Source: Chinchilla lanigera (lineage: Eukaryota > Chordata > Mammalia > Rodentia > Chinchillidae). Taken from it: 64,000 bases of DNA. The notes below the pieces were generated by a model, which was given only the letters and a program-made list of their open reading frames with translations, made no database searches and was not told where the DNA came from. The stretch is from contig NW_004955423.1 of NCBI RefSeq assembly GCF_000276665.1, forward strand, positions 9,683,821 through 9,747,820, given 5' to 3'. How positions within the stretch are numbered: position 1 is the first letter of the stretch; each line of letters begins with the position of its first letter. The position numbers and the translations under genes are program-made. Of the stretch, positions 47,625 through 60,905 are shown piece after piece.

Positions 47625-49945
47625 TCCTTTTTCATTTTTTGTCTCTCTTTGTTGGCTTATAAAATGTTCCTTCTTAGTCATCTGTTTTACGGACTGAAAA
47701 TGTTTCCTGCCAATACTTCATTCTTGGGAATTCTCAACATTGTCTTAAAGAGTTGCTCCACACTGAAACATTTCTGTCCTGTCAATCTGACTCACAGGCT
47801 CCCTGATTTCTACTGTCAAAGAATTTATTCAACCAGAGTACTTTGTATTGGTTTCCTGGAAGCCCTATCAGATATACATACAAATAAAGAAGTATCCTAG
47901 CTTCCTTTTCTGAGAGCATATGCAAACCAGAATCTTCTTTAGTGTCTGTACCAGTCCAGGTGATGAGTTGAAAAAAATTAAAAAGAAAAGAATTGACACT
48001 AATTATTATAAACAGAAAATAAATTTATTAGGTGAGTATATAAAAAATAAATAGATAACAAGTCTGGAAAACTAACTTAAGGGAGGAATTGCAGGGGGCA
48101 AGACATAGTTCAGATGCAGTCCACTGAGACATTGTGCACTGTGAAATGGAAACTTACCTGTAACACCATCTCTACCAGTAACAGTCTCAATTTCACAAAA
48201 ATAATCACAATTTCATATTGTGTTTTTGAGTCAAGCTCATAAAACTAACTTGCAGTATTAGTTTTTCATTAAGGCATTGTTTTTAATGTACTAACAAGTA
48301 AGCCTGGACTTGAAGTGCACACTTGTAATTATTTCCAAGGACACAGTCTTCTCTACCACCAAGCAAAATTAATTTGGTGGTATTTTTCACAATCTTGTAT
48401 TAGAAATAAATACAACAATTGTAAATACTACTTGTTACATTACTTAGTGCCAACAGACATTTTTTACAGTAATTTTCAGATATACCTAAATTGCTATGAC
48501 AATATGTAAAACAAGTATCTCTCTCAAAAATATCTCAGATCTACCCTCTTTTGCCTATCAAAGAAACTACACACATTTACTCATCAAGTATTCTGAGTGC
48601 TCATTATTTGGCAAGTACCATGTAATATAGTAGATTTCGGTAATGAGCAAAAGACTGGGTTGTGAAGTGTTGCATGATTCTATGAAAACAACAGCAGACC
48701 TTATGGAAAGATCAGAAAAGGCCTTCCTCAAGTATAACGAATAGAATGGTTAACTTGGCAAAAAGGAAGGAGGTAAAGAGACTTCCAAAAAATGAAAAAT
48801 GAAAAAGATACAAGTAAAGAGTACCTCTTCAATAACCCATACTAGTGCAAGATATTACTATATCTCTTAATCAACAAATAGCACACAAAATAATTTTGAT
48901 TTACTTTTGAACTAACCCAATATATTTTTTCCACAGGAGATTGGCTGATTTGATCAAAGTGATAAAAAAATTATTAGATCTTAGTAAACATGAACTAGTA
49001 GTACAGAAAGATCCATTTTGTTTGGGGCATATTTCTAAATACTAGGATTTCTGATATTAAAGTCTATAATATTATCAGTGCAGCTATAATGATAACATCC
49101 TATTGTGCCTTAAAAAGTATCACAAAGAGTAATCAGAAGGAAACCATACAAGATAAACGGGCTAATTTATAATAGGCATTACACTAAAAACAGATTTTAT
49201 TCCATATAGTGGCACACCATAAAGATAATTTTAAACCACCAGTTTTTCTTACCAGACTTGGAAGATTGACTGTGAAAACTTAAGGCAGGAGGATTGGCAA
49301 AAAAATCGGTATGGATATCCTGAAAGGGAATTAAACTACTAGTAAAGAAATTACAAATAAGGGGGAAACTGTTGACAAGGCTCAATCATCAGGGAGAGGT
49401 AGAAGACAAGGAAAATGAAACAATCTAGGATGAATCCTAGATTTCTGATTTACGTGACTATAGAAATTCACCTTTTTTACCAAAATAGGAAATAAAGAAT
49501 TTGGGAAAAGGGAACTTCTTAAATTTGAATCTCAGAGAATCGCATCCAGTAAAAATTAGGCCCAGAGTTCAGAGAGAGGTATTCCTTAGTCATAAAGACA
49601 AAAAATAATACAAGAGCAATATTTAGAATAAATAGTAGATAACTCACTTGGAGGAAACACTAGGAAAGAAACACTGTAACAGTGCTAGCAAACCTTTTAG
49701 AGCTTTCAATGATAACAAATAGGCCACTGCAGCATGCATGCCATAGGTTCACCATCTCTGCTATACAGTATGGGAAAAAAAACGCTTAAAACAGAAAGAA
49801 TTCTAGGATTACTGATGATGTATGCCAGAGGAATATAACTCACCCTAATAGTTCTGAAGTGTTTATAACAGCTCTGCATTTAACTATATGCTCAGGTTTA
49901 TCTTCTCTAAGCCCTAGCTTTCTTCCTAGAAACAATGATAACAAC
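47625..49945. other. PRKACB intron, no recognised gene
   Basis: AT-rich sequence. A weak MIR-like phrase occurs near 48590-48620 (gagtgctcattatttggcaa), too short to call. Confidence 0.45.
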
Positions 49946-50559
49946 AGTAAATACTATATACAGTTATTTTGAGAAATAAATGATACAGAACAAACCAAGC
50001 CCAAAGTTAGCAGTAGAAAGAATATAACAAAGAACAGGAATAAATCAAAAAATATTAGAAAAACAATAGAAAGGATCAAAACAAAAATAAGAGTGGGTCT
50101 TTTGATAAACAAATGTGATAAGCTCTTAGCTGCACTAAGCAAAGAGAGAATATAAAATAAAATCAGAAATTAAAGAGGAGACCTTCCAACTGGTAACAGA
50201 AATACAAAAGATCGTAACAGAGTACTACATACAATTTTATGCCAACAAATGAGACAATCTAGAAAGAAAAGTGGATAATTTCTGAGAAACTTTCACCTTT
50301 CAGGGAAGGCCATTTTTCTATAGATGGGGTGGGAGCTGAATACAGCGGGGGGTAGTGGTATGGGGGGATGTAGATGTTTGTGGTTGTTTCTAGATGATAC
50401 AAGGGAGCTGAGCAAGCAACCTAGATCCCTGGCAGGTGCATGGGCAGTTCCCAGCAGGGCTCTCACTCATCCTAGGCTGTACTGTGAGGTTGGGGAAAAG
50501 CTGTAAATACAAAACTTGGCCAGCTCCCTGGCCTGGTCTTTACCTCCTTCCGTGCAGCC

Positions 50560-50690
50560 AGGTTCCTAACAGCTCAGAGACCTAGTGAGATTTTGTCTCT
50601 AAAAAAGAAAAACAGATTAAAACTATCGGAGCTGAAGCTCAGAGCTCCAGAGATTCAATCCCCTGTACCAGAAATAAAACTCAGGACCAG
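50560..50690 (+). mobile_element. Degraded B1/ID composite-like SINE
   Basis: The B1 end gagattttgtctctaaaaaa is followed by a tRNA-SINE remnant (gaagctcagagctccagaga, tcaatcccctgtacc). This is similar to the dimeric B1-ID type of some non-muroid rodents, but it is decayed. Confidence 0.5.
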
Positions 50691-50713
50691 ATGTCTGCAT
50701 AGCTGAATTCTAC

Positions 50714-51132
50714 ATTTATGGCTTGTGTCTAGATTTGCCACTCCAGAGGTGGTTGGATCTAGAGTGTGTGACACTAGGTTTAAGGGTGTGTGATTATTAA
50801 ATCAGTTCACTGATTGGCTGGAATTATCTATGGTGTGGATAATGGGAAGGCCCATCTTGGGTTTGGGTGGCACCACCCAAAGGACAGGTAGCCTGGGTGG
50901 ATATAAATGGACAGAAATAAGGCAGGCCAGCTGCTGCTTCTTATTGCTTTGCTGCCTTCTGCCTACCATGAACTATTTCTCCTCTGTGATCCCCCTTTTC
51001 CACGTCACCCTGCTTTGGAGCCAGCCAACTATGAACTGAAATCTGCACAAACTGTGAGCTATAATAAACCTTTCTACTTTTAACTTTAGGTATTGGGTAT
51101 TTGCCTCAACAACAAGAAAAGTAACTTAGACA
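50714..51132 (+). mobile_element. MaLR-like solo LTR with 5-bp target duplication
   Basis: A 419-base LTR related to the one at 38512: shared ttggagccagccaactatga, ctgaaatctgcacaaactgt and AATAAA near 51064, ending cttagaca. The repeat tctac at 50709-50713 and 51133-51137 flanks it. The 5' TG is mutated. Confidence 0.86.
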
Positions 51133-51589
51133 TCTACTAAACATTTAAAAATTTAATATCAATCCTTCTCAAAGTCTTCCAAAAACCTGAACAGAACATA
51201 ATACTTCCCAAATCACCCTGCCACCAAATCCAAAGACACTACAGGAAAAAAAAAAAAAACTCCAATTCTGTATCACTAATGAACACAGACGGCAAAAATC
51301 CTTAACACTAGCAAATCATATTCAACACTTCATTAAAAGTCACTCACTGTGATCAAATGGGATTTACCCTGGGGAAACTGGTTCAATGTATATAAAAGCA
51401 ATAAATGTGCTTAATGACAGTAACAAAATGAAGGACAAAAATCATATGATCATTTCAACAAAGGCAGAAAAACCATTTGACAAAATTCAGCATCCTTTCA
51501 TGATAAAACTCACCCAATTAGGTTTAGGAGTATTCCTTAATGAAATAAAAGGCCATATATAACAATAAAACAGCTAATGTGTTCAATAG

Positions 51590-52060
51590 TGTGGGAGACC
51601 AGAGGAAAACTAAGGCCTAATTTTCTTCCTCTGTGAGCACAAAGGACAAAAACATCATGCAGGGGTGATGGTACATTGTAGGGTCTAGGGAAAGTTTATA
51701 TAGCTGAAATTGAGTTGTTTACCTGAGCATGCACTAATGGACAACATGAGACAGATGAATCTTGCATTACTTTAATTGCTTGTACCCATGTCTGGGTGAA
51801 TAAAAGGACAAGCCAAAGACTCTAGGCTCCCCTGCCTACTAGAGGCAAGACCCTCAACCCCACCTGGCTGCCCCCATGCTCTGTGTCCCTTTGTCATTCA
51901 TTCTTCTTTGCCCCCTGGTCAGAGGAACAAACAAGGACCAGGACTACATCACTACAAATGCTGCCTTGGACAGAGAAAACTCAGAGGAGTGGGCTGGCTC
52001 CTCACAAGTGACATGTGGGCAGGGACTTGACACTAGGCCAGACCTGGCTGGTTTGCTACA
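51590..52060 (+). mobile_element. ERVK-like solo LTR with 6-bp target duplication
   Basis: A 471-base element starting TGTGGGAGACCAGAGG and ending GGTTTGCTACA. It has gaataaaagg near 51797 and lacks any coding region. A perfect 6-bp repeat caatag flanks it at 51584-51589 and 52061-52066; a 6-bp duplication is typical of class II (beta-like) retroviruses, unlike the 5-bp MaLR copies here. It is a lone LTR from an old endogenous retrovirus. Confidence 0.88.
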
Positions 52061-52568
52061 CAATAGTGAAAAGCTGAAAACATTTTCTCTAAGGTGAAAA
52101 ATAAGGATATCCACTCTCATCACTTCCATTCAACATAAGACTTGAAGTTTTACTCAGAGCAATTAGCCAAGAGAGAGAAATAAAAGACATCCAAATAGAA
52201 AAGGATAAAGTCAAAATGTTTCTATGTGCAGGCAACACCTTATATAGATAATGGTAAAGACTCCACCAAAAAATTGTTAAAATTGATAAGTAAATTCAGT
52301 GCAACTGAAAGACACAAAATCAACTTAAGAAAATGAGTAGCATTTCTATATACTAACAAGGAATCATCTAAAAAGAATTAAGAAAATAATCCCACTTATA
52401 ATAACATGAAACACTTAAAAATTTAACCAAGTAAGCAAAGATCTCTCTATTTCAATCTGTATACTATAAACTACATTCATTAAACCTTTGATGGATTTCT
52501 AGGATTCCCCCATCTTTTGATTCTCAGTAATCGTCAGGTTATTAATACAAATCAGCTTTATAAGTCAA

Positions 52569-52925
52569 CTATCTTTGATACTTTTCTCTCCTTGCTGAGA
52601 TAAAATACTCAGCACCCAAAATTAAGAAAAGGTTTATTTAGCTCACAGTTTATAGAGGTTTCAGTCCATAATCAACAGGCTCCAAGGCAAGGTGGCATGG
52701 CACAGGGGCAAGAGTTCAAGGCAGCAGAAGACAGCAAAAGCAAGAGCAAAAGGGGGAAAGGAAACCTCTTTTCCTTCCTTATATTGTAAGCCAACTACTC
52801 CTGTTCCAGGGCAGGTGTAGCACTCACACCATCTCCATTCCCTCCTCTTGCACAGGATGAGGCTGGTTACAAGGTAAGAACCCTGGCTCCCTGCTGAGTC
52901 ACTTAGTTAAATTTCTCAAGTTGAC
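52569..52925 (-). mobile_element. MaLR-like solo LTR, reverse
   Basis: Same family as 39610: aggtttatttagctcacagt, ggtttcagtccataatcaac, ggcaaggtggcatgg. The right end is lost in diverged sequence. Confidence 0.78.
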
Positions 52926-53059
52926 ACAATGTACCAACCATTAAATCAACACAGCATTAATTCCAGCAGGTTAACTTTCCATTTCTATTTGTAGATGGAC
53001 TAGCACATTGTTAAAAATGAGCCTAACCAATACAGATAATGGTTGGGAATTCCCCTTAA

Positions 53060-53170
53060 AAGCAATAACTACTATTTATTGATCATCTTTTGAGGACCAA
53101 GAGAAACAGTATGTGACTTTTACACCTCACAACTAGGAACTATCTCCATTTTACAGAGTTAAATACTCTG
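53060..53170 (-). mobile_element. MIR SINE fossil
   Basis: Reverse MIR-like text: actactatttattgatcatc, ttttacacctcacaa, atctccattttacagagtt. Confidence 0.6.
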
Positions 53171-53639
53171 ATACCTATTACTGCTTCTTTGAGTACAATT
53201 TTATCAGTTTTTATCTCTCTGTGTGAGCTACACATAAGGTCAGTAATATTAAATGCCCAAATAAATAACCTTAGTTCTCCTGAATAGCTAGCTTCTAAAT
53301 TATTAAATTTAGTTAAACTGGAGGAGGCAGACCAATTTAATTCCTTTCTCAATTAGATAAATTTATATTTGCTGATAATTAAAATTGTACCTCCATAGAA
53401 AATAAGTATCTATTTCCATTCAACTATGCAGGCATAAAAGAAGACACACATATTTAAACTGAGGTATTATAGTATTACAGACTATATAATCAAGACACTA
53501 CTTTGTCTTTGTATACACACTATTAATTGAAAACTCATGCAACTAAAACATATTGAATACACTGCCCTTTCATTTGAAAATTAAAGATGAATATTTTTTA
53601 AAATACTTAACTAAGATTTGTATAGAATTTTTAAATAGG

Positions 53640-55400
53640 CATTATAGTTATTAGGCTAAAATCAGCTGATTTTTCAACAGAACAATGGAAAACAAAACAC
53701 TGAAACACTGTCAAAAGTGTTTACAGAGAAGAATTCTCAACCAAGAATGTACTGTACTTACAATGTTATAACAAATAGACAATAATTCATCACCAGAACA
53801 CCTTCACTAAAAGAAATATGTAACATTCCTTAAGTTTAAGCCATATACAGTAATTGGAGAAATCCCTATAGGAATGCATGAAGGAATGAATGCACAAAAA
53901 GAATAAATATGTGGATAATTATAAAATAAACAATGATAACAAAGAGCAATCATAATAATGCATGATGGAGTTTTAAATACATGTAGAATTAATATGCATG
54001 AAAATAAAACCACGTAAGATGAGAGGATGTCTAATGGAATTACAGTGGTTTATTACAACCTCTATAAAGACCTTATCTGAGAAGTAATTATTTTATATTA
54101 CACTTATTAAGTCAAGGATACATACTGTTGTGTCTAAGAAAGCTAAGAGGAGTAATTATTAATAAGCAAGTACAAAGGATGCTTAGAATACTAAAAATCA
54201 TCTGATTACTTTAAAAGCAAGAAAAGAAAGGAAGGACAAAATAGGCAGGACAGAAAATCCCCATGGTATATATAAAACCAAATATATTTAAATAGTTTAT
54301 ACTATTCAAATTGGACAATAAAGATCATTAGATTTGAAATTAGAAAAATCTCAATTATTCAAGGGACATTCCTTAAAGATAAGTATTGAACAGTCAAAAG
54401 TAGAATATTAAGAAAAGTATGCTATACAAATTCTCATAAGAATGACAGTTTTGGTATTCTAATATGTGACTAAGAAAATAAGCATTTAAGAGACAAAGGG
54501 AGCATTAAATAAGGAGAAAAATATACTTTTGAAATATTTAAAATAAGCATAATTTGACATTTTCAAAGGAAATATAGATGAATCCACAGTGAGCGACTTT
54601 AAATATTTCTGTATAACAAAAATATAAAAAGGAAATAATCATCAATATGGATAAAGAATACTAATTAATACATCTCGTCTTAAATTTGTCTTAACTTGGG
54701 TAGTGTGTGTTTAGTGGATAAGGAGAGTGAGGAAGAAAGGGAGAGAACATTATAGGCAAAAAAAAGTAGAATATACATTCTTTTCAAAGTATATGGAGCA
54801 TCTATCACAAATAACAGTGTAATTATAGGGTGCACCAAAGCAAGCCATAATAATATCAAAGGACTGAAAAATCATTCAAACCATGTTCTCAGCATAATAA
54901 AATTAAATTAGAAAACTTCAAATATCTATAAACTAAATGTTTTAGCCATTAGTCAAAGAGAAAAATCAAAATAGAAATTAGAACTGAAACATTTTGGCAA
55001 GCCAAATTCACTGTTTCCCAAAAAGGATAATAGTTTAAACCAAGCTGGGTTTACTCTAGGTAGGCAATATTGGGTTTAACATTCAAAACCCACAGATATA
55101 GGAAACAACATTTGATAAAATTACCTATTCTCAATTATATTATCTATATTTATATTATATATATATATTAGAAATGACTCCCCTTAATCAGATAAAAGAT
55201 ATCTTAAAGTTTTTCACCTAATGCCAAAATACTGAAAGCTTTTTAAGTAACACCAGAACTAAGACAAGGATGCCTGTTATCATTACTGCAATATACCACT
55301 ATACTGAAAATCTTAACCAGTGTAATAAGGCAAAGTAAAAACCTATAGCGATTGAAAGGGGCAAAAATTCACTGTCAAAATCAGAGAATAGTGTAGTCTG
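53640..55400 (+). mobile_element. Degenerate L1 (ORF1 end and ORF2)
   Basis: Recognisable pieces include ctcaaccaagaatgtactgt (inter-ORF region, 53736) and gtttactctaggtaggcaat (55048), which matches ORF2. It is A-rich and full of stops. Confidence 0.65.
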
Positions 55401-55404
55401 ATTT

Positions 55405-55510
55405 TCATTTGCATTTTAAATGTCCCTCAAAGGTCAATCTGTTAAAGGTTTGGTTACCAGCCTGTGTCACTACCAGAATTGGCTTAGAAGAAAGAAGTTA
55501 GGTTCTCATT
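55405..55510 (+). mobile_element. Partial LTR-like fragment
   Basis: The text aaatgtccctcaaaggtcaa and ttaaaggtttggttaccagc resembles the 5' part of a rodent LTR; the rest is missing. Confidence 0.4.
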
Positions 55511-55649
55511 CAGTGTATTTGATTTCTTTTTAATACTACTAATTACACAGTTATCACACCTCCTTCAGCCTTTACACATGGTAACTTTCAGACCAAAACA
55601 TAAGTGTTTTCAATAGATCTACTCTACTTTTTTGCTCTGATTCTCAATA

Positions 55650-56090
55650 TAAATCTGACAAAAAGCAGCCAGCAGTGCCCATGCAACAGTCTGAATGTTG
55701 AGATATCTTGAAATTTCCTCCACCTTGTCAATTAGTTCAAAGCTTTTAAATTAACCTTCCATGAAGTTTCAAGACACGGGTAAATGTAGACAAGTTCCTT
55801 GCAAGAATGTAACATGCATAGTCTCTAGTCAAATTTCCAATGGAGTCTCCATTTGGACCCTCCTGAGCCTGGCCTTTTCTGTCTGCATTCCTATTAGCAT
55901 ATTGGCCTTTTGAGGTCAAGCAAGAATTCCCCATCAATCTTTGCTTACAGCATTCAAGGATTTGTCTAGGCCATATCTCTAAACCATTCCAAAGTCGACC
56001 TCCAAACTAAATCTAAAAGACTTCTGAACCACACAGTCTGGCACAGTCACAGCAACAACCCCATTTTTCTGGTACCGATTTTCTGTATTA
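55650..56090 (-). mobile_element. MaLR internal-region remnant
   Basis: On the minus strand it starts with gtaccag just after an LTR end and continues as non-coding MaLR internal text, with phrases like gaggaaatttcaagatatct and gggcactgctggctgc that resemble THE1/MST-type internal sequence. MaLR elements lack envelope genes and this one has no open frame. Confidence 0.65.
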
Positions 56091-56600
56091 GTCACCTTTT
56101 TGTTGCTAGGATCAAATATCTGACACTCACAACTAAATAAAGAGGTTTAATTTGACTGATAGTTTCAGAGGTTTCAGTTTAGTGTCCATTTTTCTGGTAC
56201 CAATTTTCTGTATTAGTCAACTTTTTGTTGCTGGGACCAAACATCTCACACCCACAACAAAATAGAGGAGAGGTTTAATTTGGTTCATGGATTCAGAGGT
56301 TTTGGTTCATGGTTGGTTGGCTCAACATCAGAGAGAGAAACATCACAACAAAAGGGTGCTTTGGAGCCAAGCTATGCATTTCATAGTGGTCAAGAAGCAG
56401 AAAAGGATGGAGTAAGTGTCAGCAAGAAATATACTTTCTAATACATGCCTTCAGGAATCAACTTCCAACTAAGCCCCACCTCCTAATAACTTTCTGCCAT
56501 GAACATCAGTACGTTAATCCACTGATAAGCATAGTGTCTTTATGATCCAATCACTTCTGCAGGAGTTGCTTAGTCTTAGTCAAAATGACAATTAAGCTTT
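56091..56600 (-). mobile_element. MaLR LTR with a duplicated LTR/internal junction
   Basis: The reverse LTR starts at tgtattagtc. The block from tgtattagtcacctttttgt (56093) through ccatttttctggtacc repeats at 56212 (tgtattagtcaactttttgt), a period of about 120 bases. The first copy is a partial LTR end, the second the fuller LTR running to about 56600. Confidence 0.72.
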
Positions 56601-56689
56601 AGTTGCCACAGTGTACGTGTGTGTGCATATAAAAACATATTCACCAAATACATATTCATGAAAATACATGCATTCACCAAAACTCACAT

Positions 56690-57090
56690 AGAAGAGTATT
56701 CATAATATTATTCATAAATGTCACAAACTCAAACAATTCTAATTTCTATCACAAATAGAATAAATACAACTTCTACACTCAAGTAATGGTATACTCAACT
56801 ATTATTTGAAAATTAGTAAGTTACTACTATCATAAAAACATATGAAAACCTCACAAATATGCTAAAAGCAAGAATCTAGCAGAAAGGAATACATGGTGTG
56901 CTGTTCCTCATCATGTAGTCTAACACTGATTGGGTAACGCAGAACAGAAACATTTAGGGTATCAGCAATATTCTATTTCTTGATATGGGTGATACTTTAC
57001 ATGAGTCTTTATCAACTCAACCTATACAATTATGATCTTTGAAAACTTTTGAAATGTACATTATATTTACATTAAGATATTTTTACTTAA
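56690..57090 (+). mobile_element. Old L1 3'-end fragment
   Basis: Weak L1M text in forward orientation: attcataatattattcataa, agcaagaatctagcagaaag, cttttgaaatgtacattata. Heavily decayed. Confidence 0.5.
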
Positions 57091-57094
57091 ACTT

Positions 57095-58550
57095 ACTACA
57101 TGTCTCACAGTTCTACTTCACAAAACATTAGAAAGTAGATCTTAAAAATCAAAACCTATCCTTTTACCTCCACTGTAGTTTGAACTTTTGTCATAGAAAT
57201 CACAGGGAGAAATTTGAAGTGTTCAGTCACTGTTGCCTTTAAGTACAGTGAAGATTACAGATAAAGTCACTGAAAACTACAGATAAAGTCATTAAAATGT
57301 TTGCTTCTCATGCTAAAATTGAATGAGTAACAGAACAAGAAGTTTAAAACCAACCATAAAGAAAACCAAGAGATTAAGTCAAAGAACCTTAAGAAGATGT
57401 TTTGAGGATAGATTCCTATTTATTAAAATAGCCTGTGCACATAACACACTTTGGCATTTTTAAATGTTTTTATATTCTTAATACAACTTAATGTTAAATA
57501 CTTCAATATTAACAGGCAGGCAACAACTTTCCAACATGTTGTATTCTAAAATCTGGGCTGTGTAAAGTCGTGAGTTCAATTCCTAGTACCAAAAATAATT
57601 AATTAATTAAAAATAAACACTGGGCTGTGATAAATTTAGATTGAGTCCTCTGTATCTTGATTATAAGTAGATACTGTATAGCAGGAAAAAAAAAAAAAAA
57701 AGAACCCTCTTCTTCCTTTTTCCCCTGGTCTCATGTATTAACCAAGTCACACTAAAAGTACCAGCCTGGCTACCAAAGTCAGTTGAATTTGAAATCACCC
57801 AAAATGAACGCAGGCATGGCTTAGCGTACAAAGACGTGACAGGTGCCAAAGTTTTTTGACGAATAAGAAGTGAGCAAGAGATTAGAAGCCCCTAGTCTGG
57901 AGAACAAGATGGTATAACTGACTGATAATAGGCCTCAAAAGGTGGATTTTTCAAAAGGATGAGAGCACGATAGTTTTTTTTTTTGTAACCCAGTGTCTCC
58001 CTTCCTGCCTGAGGCCAATCTTCTCCCAATTAAAAGTGATATAACTTATATTTATAAGTGTCAAACTAGTCTGTGCTAATAGGAGGAGGAAAAGCGATAT
58101 CCTCTTATCAGGTAAGTCAGCTATTATCCCTAAACTATACATATATTCTGAAGAACGTTCCTCTAACTGGGAGTGGAATGCTTCTAAAAAGTAGAGTTGA
58201 ACAGAATTTTTCTATCCATTTATCCAAGACTTTAGCTTGTACCATAACACAACCCAAGAATTGTATTACATTCTGGTGATTAAAACACTAAACAAGCAGA
58301 TATAGTTTCCTGTGCCACATATCATACTGTGTAGTCGAGGAAAGAGCTGAGAAAGAAATGCGGCATAAGTGTTACAATTACAGATGTAAAAATTTCTGAA
58401 ATGAATTCACTACTTCAGATATTATGTATTTACTCCAAAACTTCTATGTTCATTTTTACACTGCTATCAATCTCTGGCACCTACGCTACCACTGTACTCA
58501 TTATGGTGAATATCTGTATCCATTTTAGGTACAGGAATCAAATTTTATTT
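57095..58550. other. PRKACB intron with one SINE remnant
   Basis: A tRNA-SINE 3' remnant lies at about 57550-57605 (aaagtcgtgagttcaattcc plus an aatta-rich tail). Otherwise I see no gene or repeat. A poly-A run lies at 57685-57701. Confidence 0.5.
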
Positions 58551-58552
58551 TT

Positions 58553-58641
58553 GGGCTAGGGATATAGCTCAGCAGCACAGTGCCTGCTGGGCAACCCCAA
58601 GGTCCTGAGTTCTATTCCCAGTACCAAAAAAACAAACAAAA
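58553..58641 (+). mobile_element. ID-like tRNA SINE
   Basis: Forward copy: gggctagggatatagctcag, ggtcctgagttctattccca, A-rich tail. Flanks aaattttattttt and aaaatcttactttt look like a slightly diverged target duplication. Confidence 0.93.
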
Positions 58642-58644
58642 TCT

Positions 58645-60785
58645 TACTTTTATATGCATCTAGGGACTAGCAGACTGCCTGACACAAAACAGGCACTACA
58701 TAAAGTACTGATTGACAAGGACCAAAGAACTGAACAATGAATGAGTGATGAATGTTTTCTGTGTCACTGAATTGAAGACTGACTTATTTAGTGATCTAAA
58801 AACTAAATTCTGAAGTGGAACTTAAACTTTTCTTCATTTTAATCTTTCAAGATTCCTACTCAATCAAGAAACTGAGCTGGAATTAGGTAAATTATCAGTG
58901 TACCTAGCTACTATAAAACAGCTAGGTATTTCGTATACTAGTATATCTCTCAAGTTTGTGGCTTATACACAATAGTCTCCTGCTGCTATATGATAGTTTA
59001 CTTAAGAAAAATGCACTGCAGAACTCATTTTACAAAGCTGGACCCTAAACCAATCAAATCTTAAATAGTCTCTCTAATTTTCTGAGGACAAAGTCCAGAT
59101 TGAAAAGGCACATTTGCCAAATACGAAAGGTTTAGATGCAACAGTTACCTTATAAGATTAAAAAAATAAGTGAAATCACCAAGACAATCAACATATGAAC
59201 TGCAGACAAGAGTGAACACAACATAAACCTATGGCCATAAAGCCTAGGACTTAAACCTTGTTACAGCAAAAGATATGGCATCTACATTGGGTTTTAAAAG
59301 GCAGAGCTAATTTCAATTATGCTAGTTCTTTAATTCTATTAGTGTATTTGTCTTTAAAATAATTCAAATTTTGATTAATAATCTACTTAGATACAAGAGG
59401 AGTACTGAATGTAATTTATATCATAACAGAAAGTTGAAAAACAAATTACTACAGAAAATATCCTATATTGTACTTCCTGTAACATTATAATTGGGTCTTT
59501 ATATATCCAAATCTTTCCCTCAACTATGAACTACATGAAGGTAACTCTTTCCCTATCCCATACACTAAAAATACACTAAACGCAACTTGAGCTATACCTC
59601 CAAATCAAGGGAAACAATTTATCATTTGCATAATAGTAGCAAACAATATTAGCAAGAAAATTATCTATTTTAGGAATATTGATGATTACTTTGAAAGATG
59701 TATGGATACTAGAGGAACTATAAAACTTACCAAAAGTGTTTTTGAAGAACATCAAAATTGTCTAGCATTTTAAACTGTTAAAATACTACCTCAATTTATA
59801 ATCGCTGATGTTTTCACCTTTGAACATAAGTGATGACTAATCAGTTAAATATATTCTCAAAGTCCAGTTCAAACCCACATACTTCCTTTCATTTACACTA
59901 CAACTCCTTGTATTAAGTCTTTAAGAATAGTATATGGGTTCTAGTGTATGAAGTTTTGGTGAACAATTCAAACTTTTTTCATCCTATTCCACTTGTTTTA
60001 CATATTTTGTGTAGCCCCAATTTTTCCAGATTGAAGAGTTCTATTTTTTTATTCTATCCTCATACAGTATTCTTCCCACTTTCCTACTCACATAAACTGC
60101 CCCTACATTTTCTCTGATTCTGCTACATGGAAAATACAACTACATCGATGCTAAGGTATAAAGTAGAATACTTTATTAGCCAACATTTAGATGGTTCCTT
60201 TACCTGTAATAGAATATAAGAATATCTTCAAAGATCAGTACAGTGATTCATAAATTTATTTCTTAGGGCACAACTTTGAGACTCTCATTCTTTAAGCAGG
60301 TTAAAATTTTTCCGTAAATATATTATCTCATATTTATGAGCTCATATTGAAGCCAACTGCAACACTTTAAGTATATATATTTAAATAAATATATTTATAT
60401 AAAATGAGAAAACACAAGTAGCAATGGAGGCTTTAAGTACATAAAATTAATTCCACATGGTTATTTTTGAAATTTTACTATGTTGAATTTGAAAAGAGTT
60501 TCAAGGTAATTTCATCATTTCGCAGATGATCAAAATGAATGCAGAAAATGGTACAGGAAAAATAATCTTTCTCATTTAAGATATTTAATATTAAAATAAA
60601 GTCATTACTGAAAGCAACCAAAATGTGTGATAACTGATAATAAACTAAAACAAAGTCTAAGCTATTCCATGAAACTTAGAACTTGCTTTTTCCATTGGAT
60701 ATACAGACTGTTTAGCATAGTGGTTTGAAATTGAGGTTTTGAGATTAGGTTGCCTAAATTCAAATAATGCTCTTTGACCTACTAG
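58645..60785. other. PRKACB intron, mostly unique
   Basis: A MIR-like end may lie at 58660-58745 (actgcctgacacaaaacagg, aatgaatgagtgatgaatg). The rest is AT-rich with nothing recognised. Confidence 0.45.
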
Positions 60786-60797
60786 CTTTACAGCCTT

Positions 60798-60896
60798 TTT
60801 TGGGGGTGAGGGCTGATTTCCGGCAGCAGGAACCGAACTCACGACCTTGCACTTGCCAGGCAGGCACTGTGCCGCTGAGCTAAATCCCCAGCCCCC
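60798..60896 (-). mobile_element. ID-like tRNA SINE with 9-bp target duplication
   Basis: Reverse reads gctggggatttagctcagcg with the tRNA boxes. A tacagcctt repeat at 60789-60797 and 60897-60905 flanks it. Its sequence is close to the young copies at 2.2 and 27.4 kb. Confidence 0.94.
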
Positions 60897-60905
60897 TACA
60901 GCCTT

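Larger units (their letters stand above)
49950..52450 (+). mobile_element. Degenerate L1 (ORF2) carrying two LTR insertions
   Basis: L1 ORF2 text appears at 50000-50280, 50690-50713, 51133-51589 and 52061-52450. The pieces are separated by an unassigned block at 50300-50690 and the LTRs at 50714 and 51590. Reading across the LTRs restores the L1 order. Confidence 0.82.
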
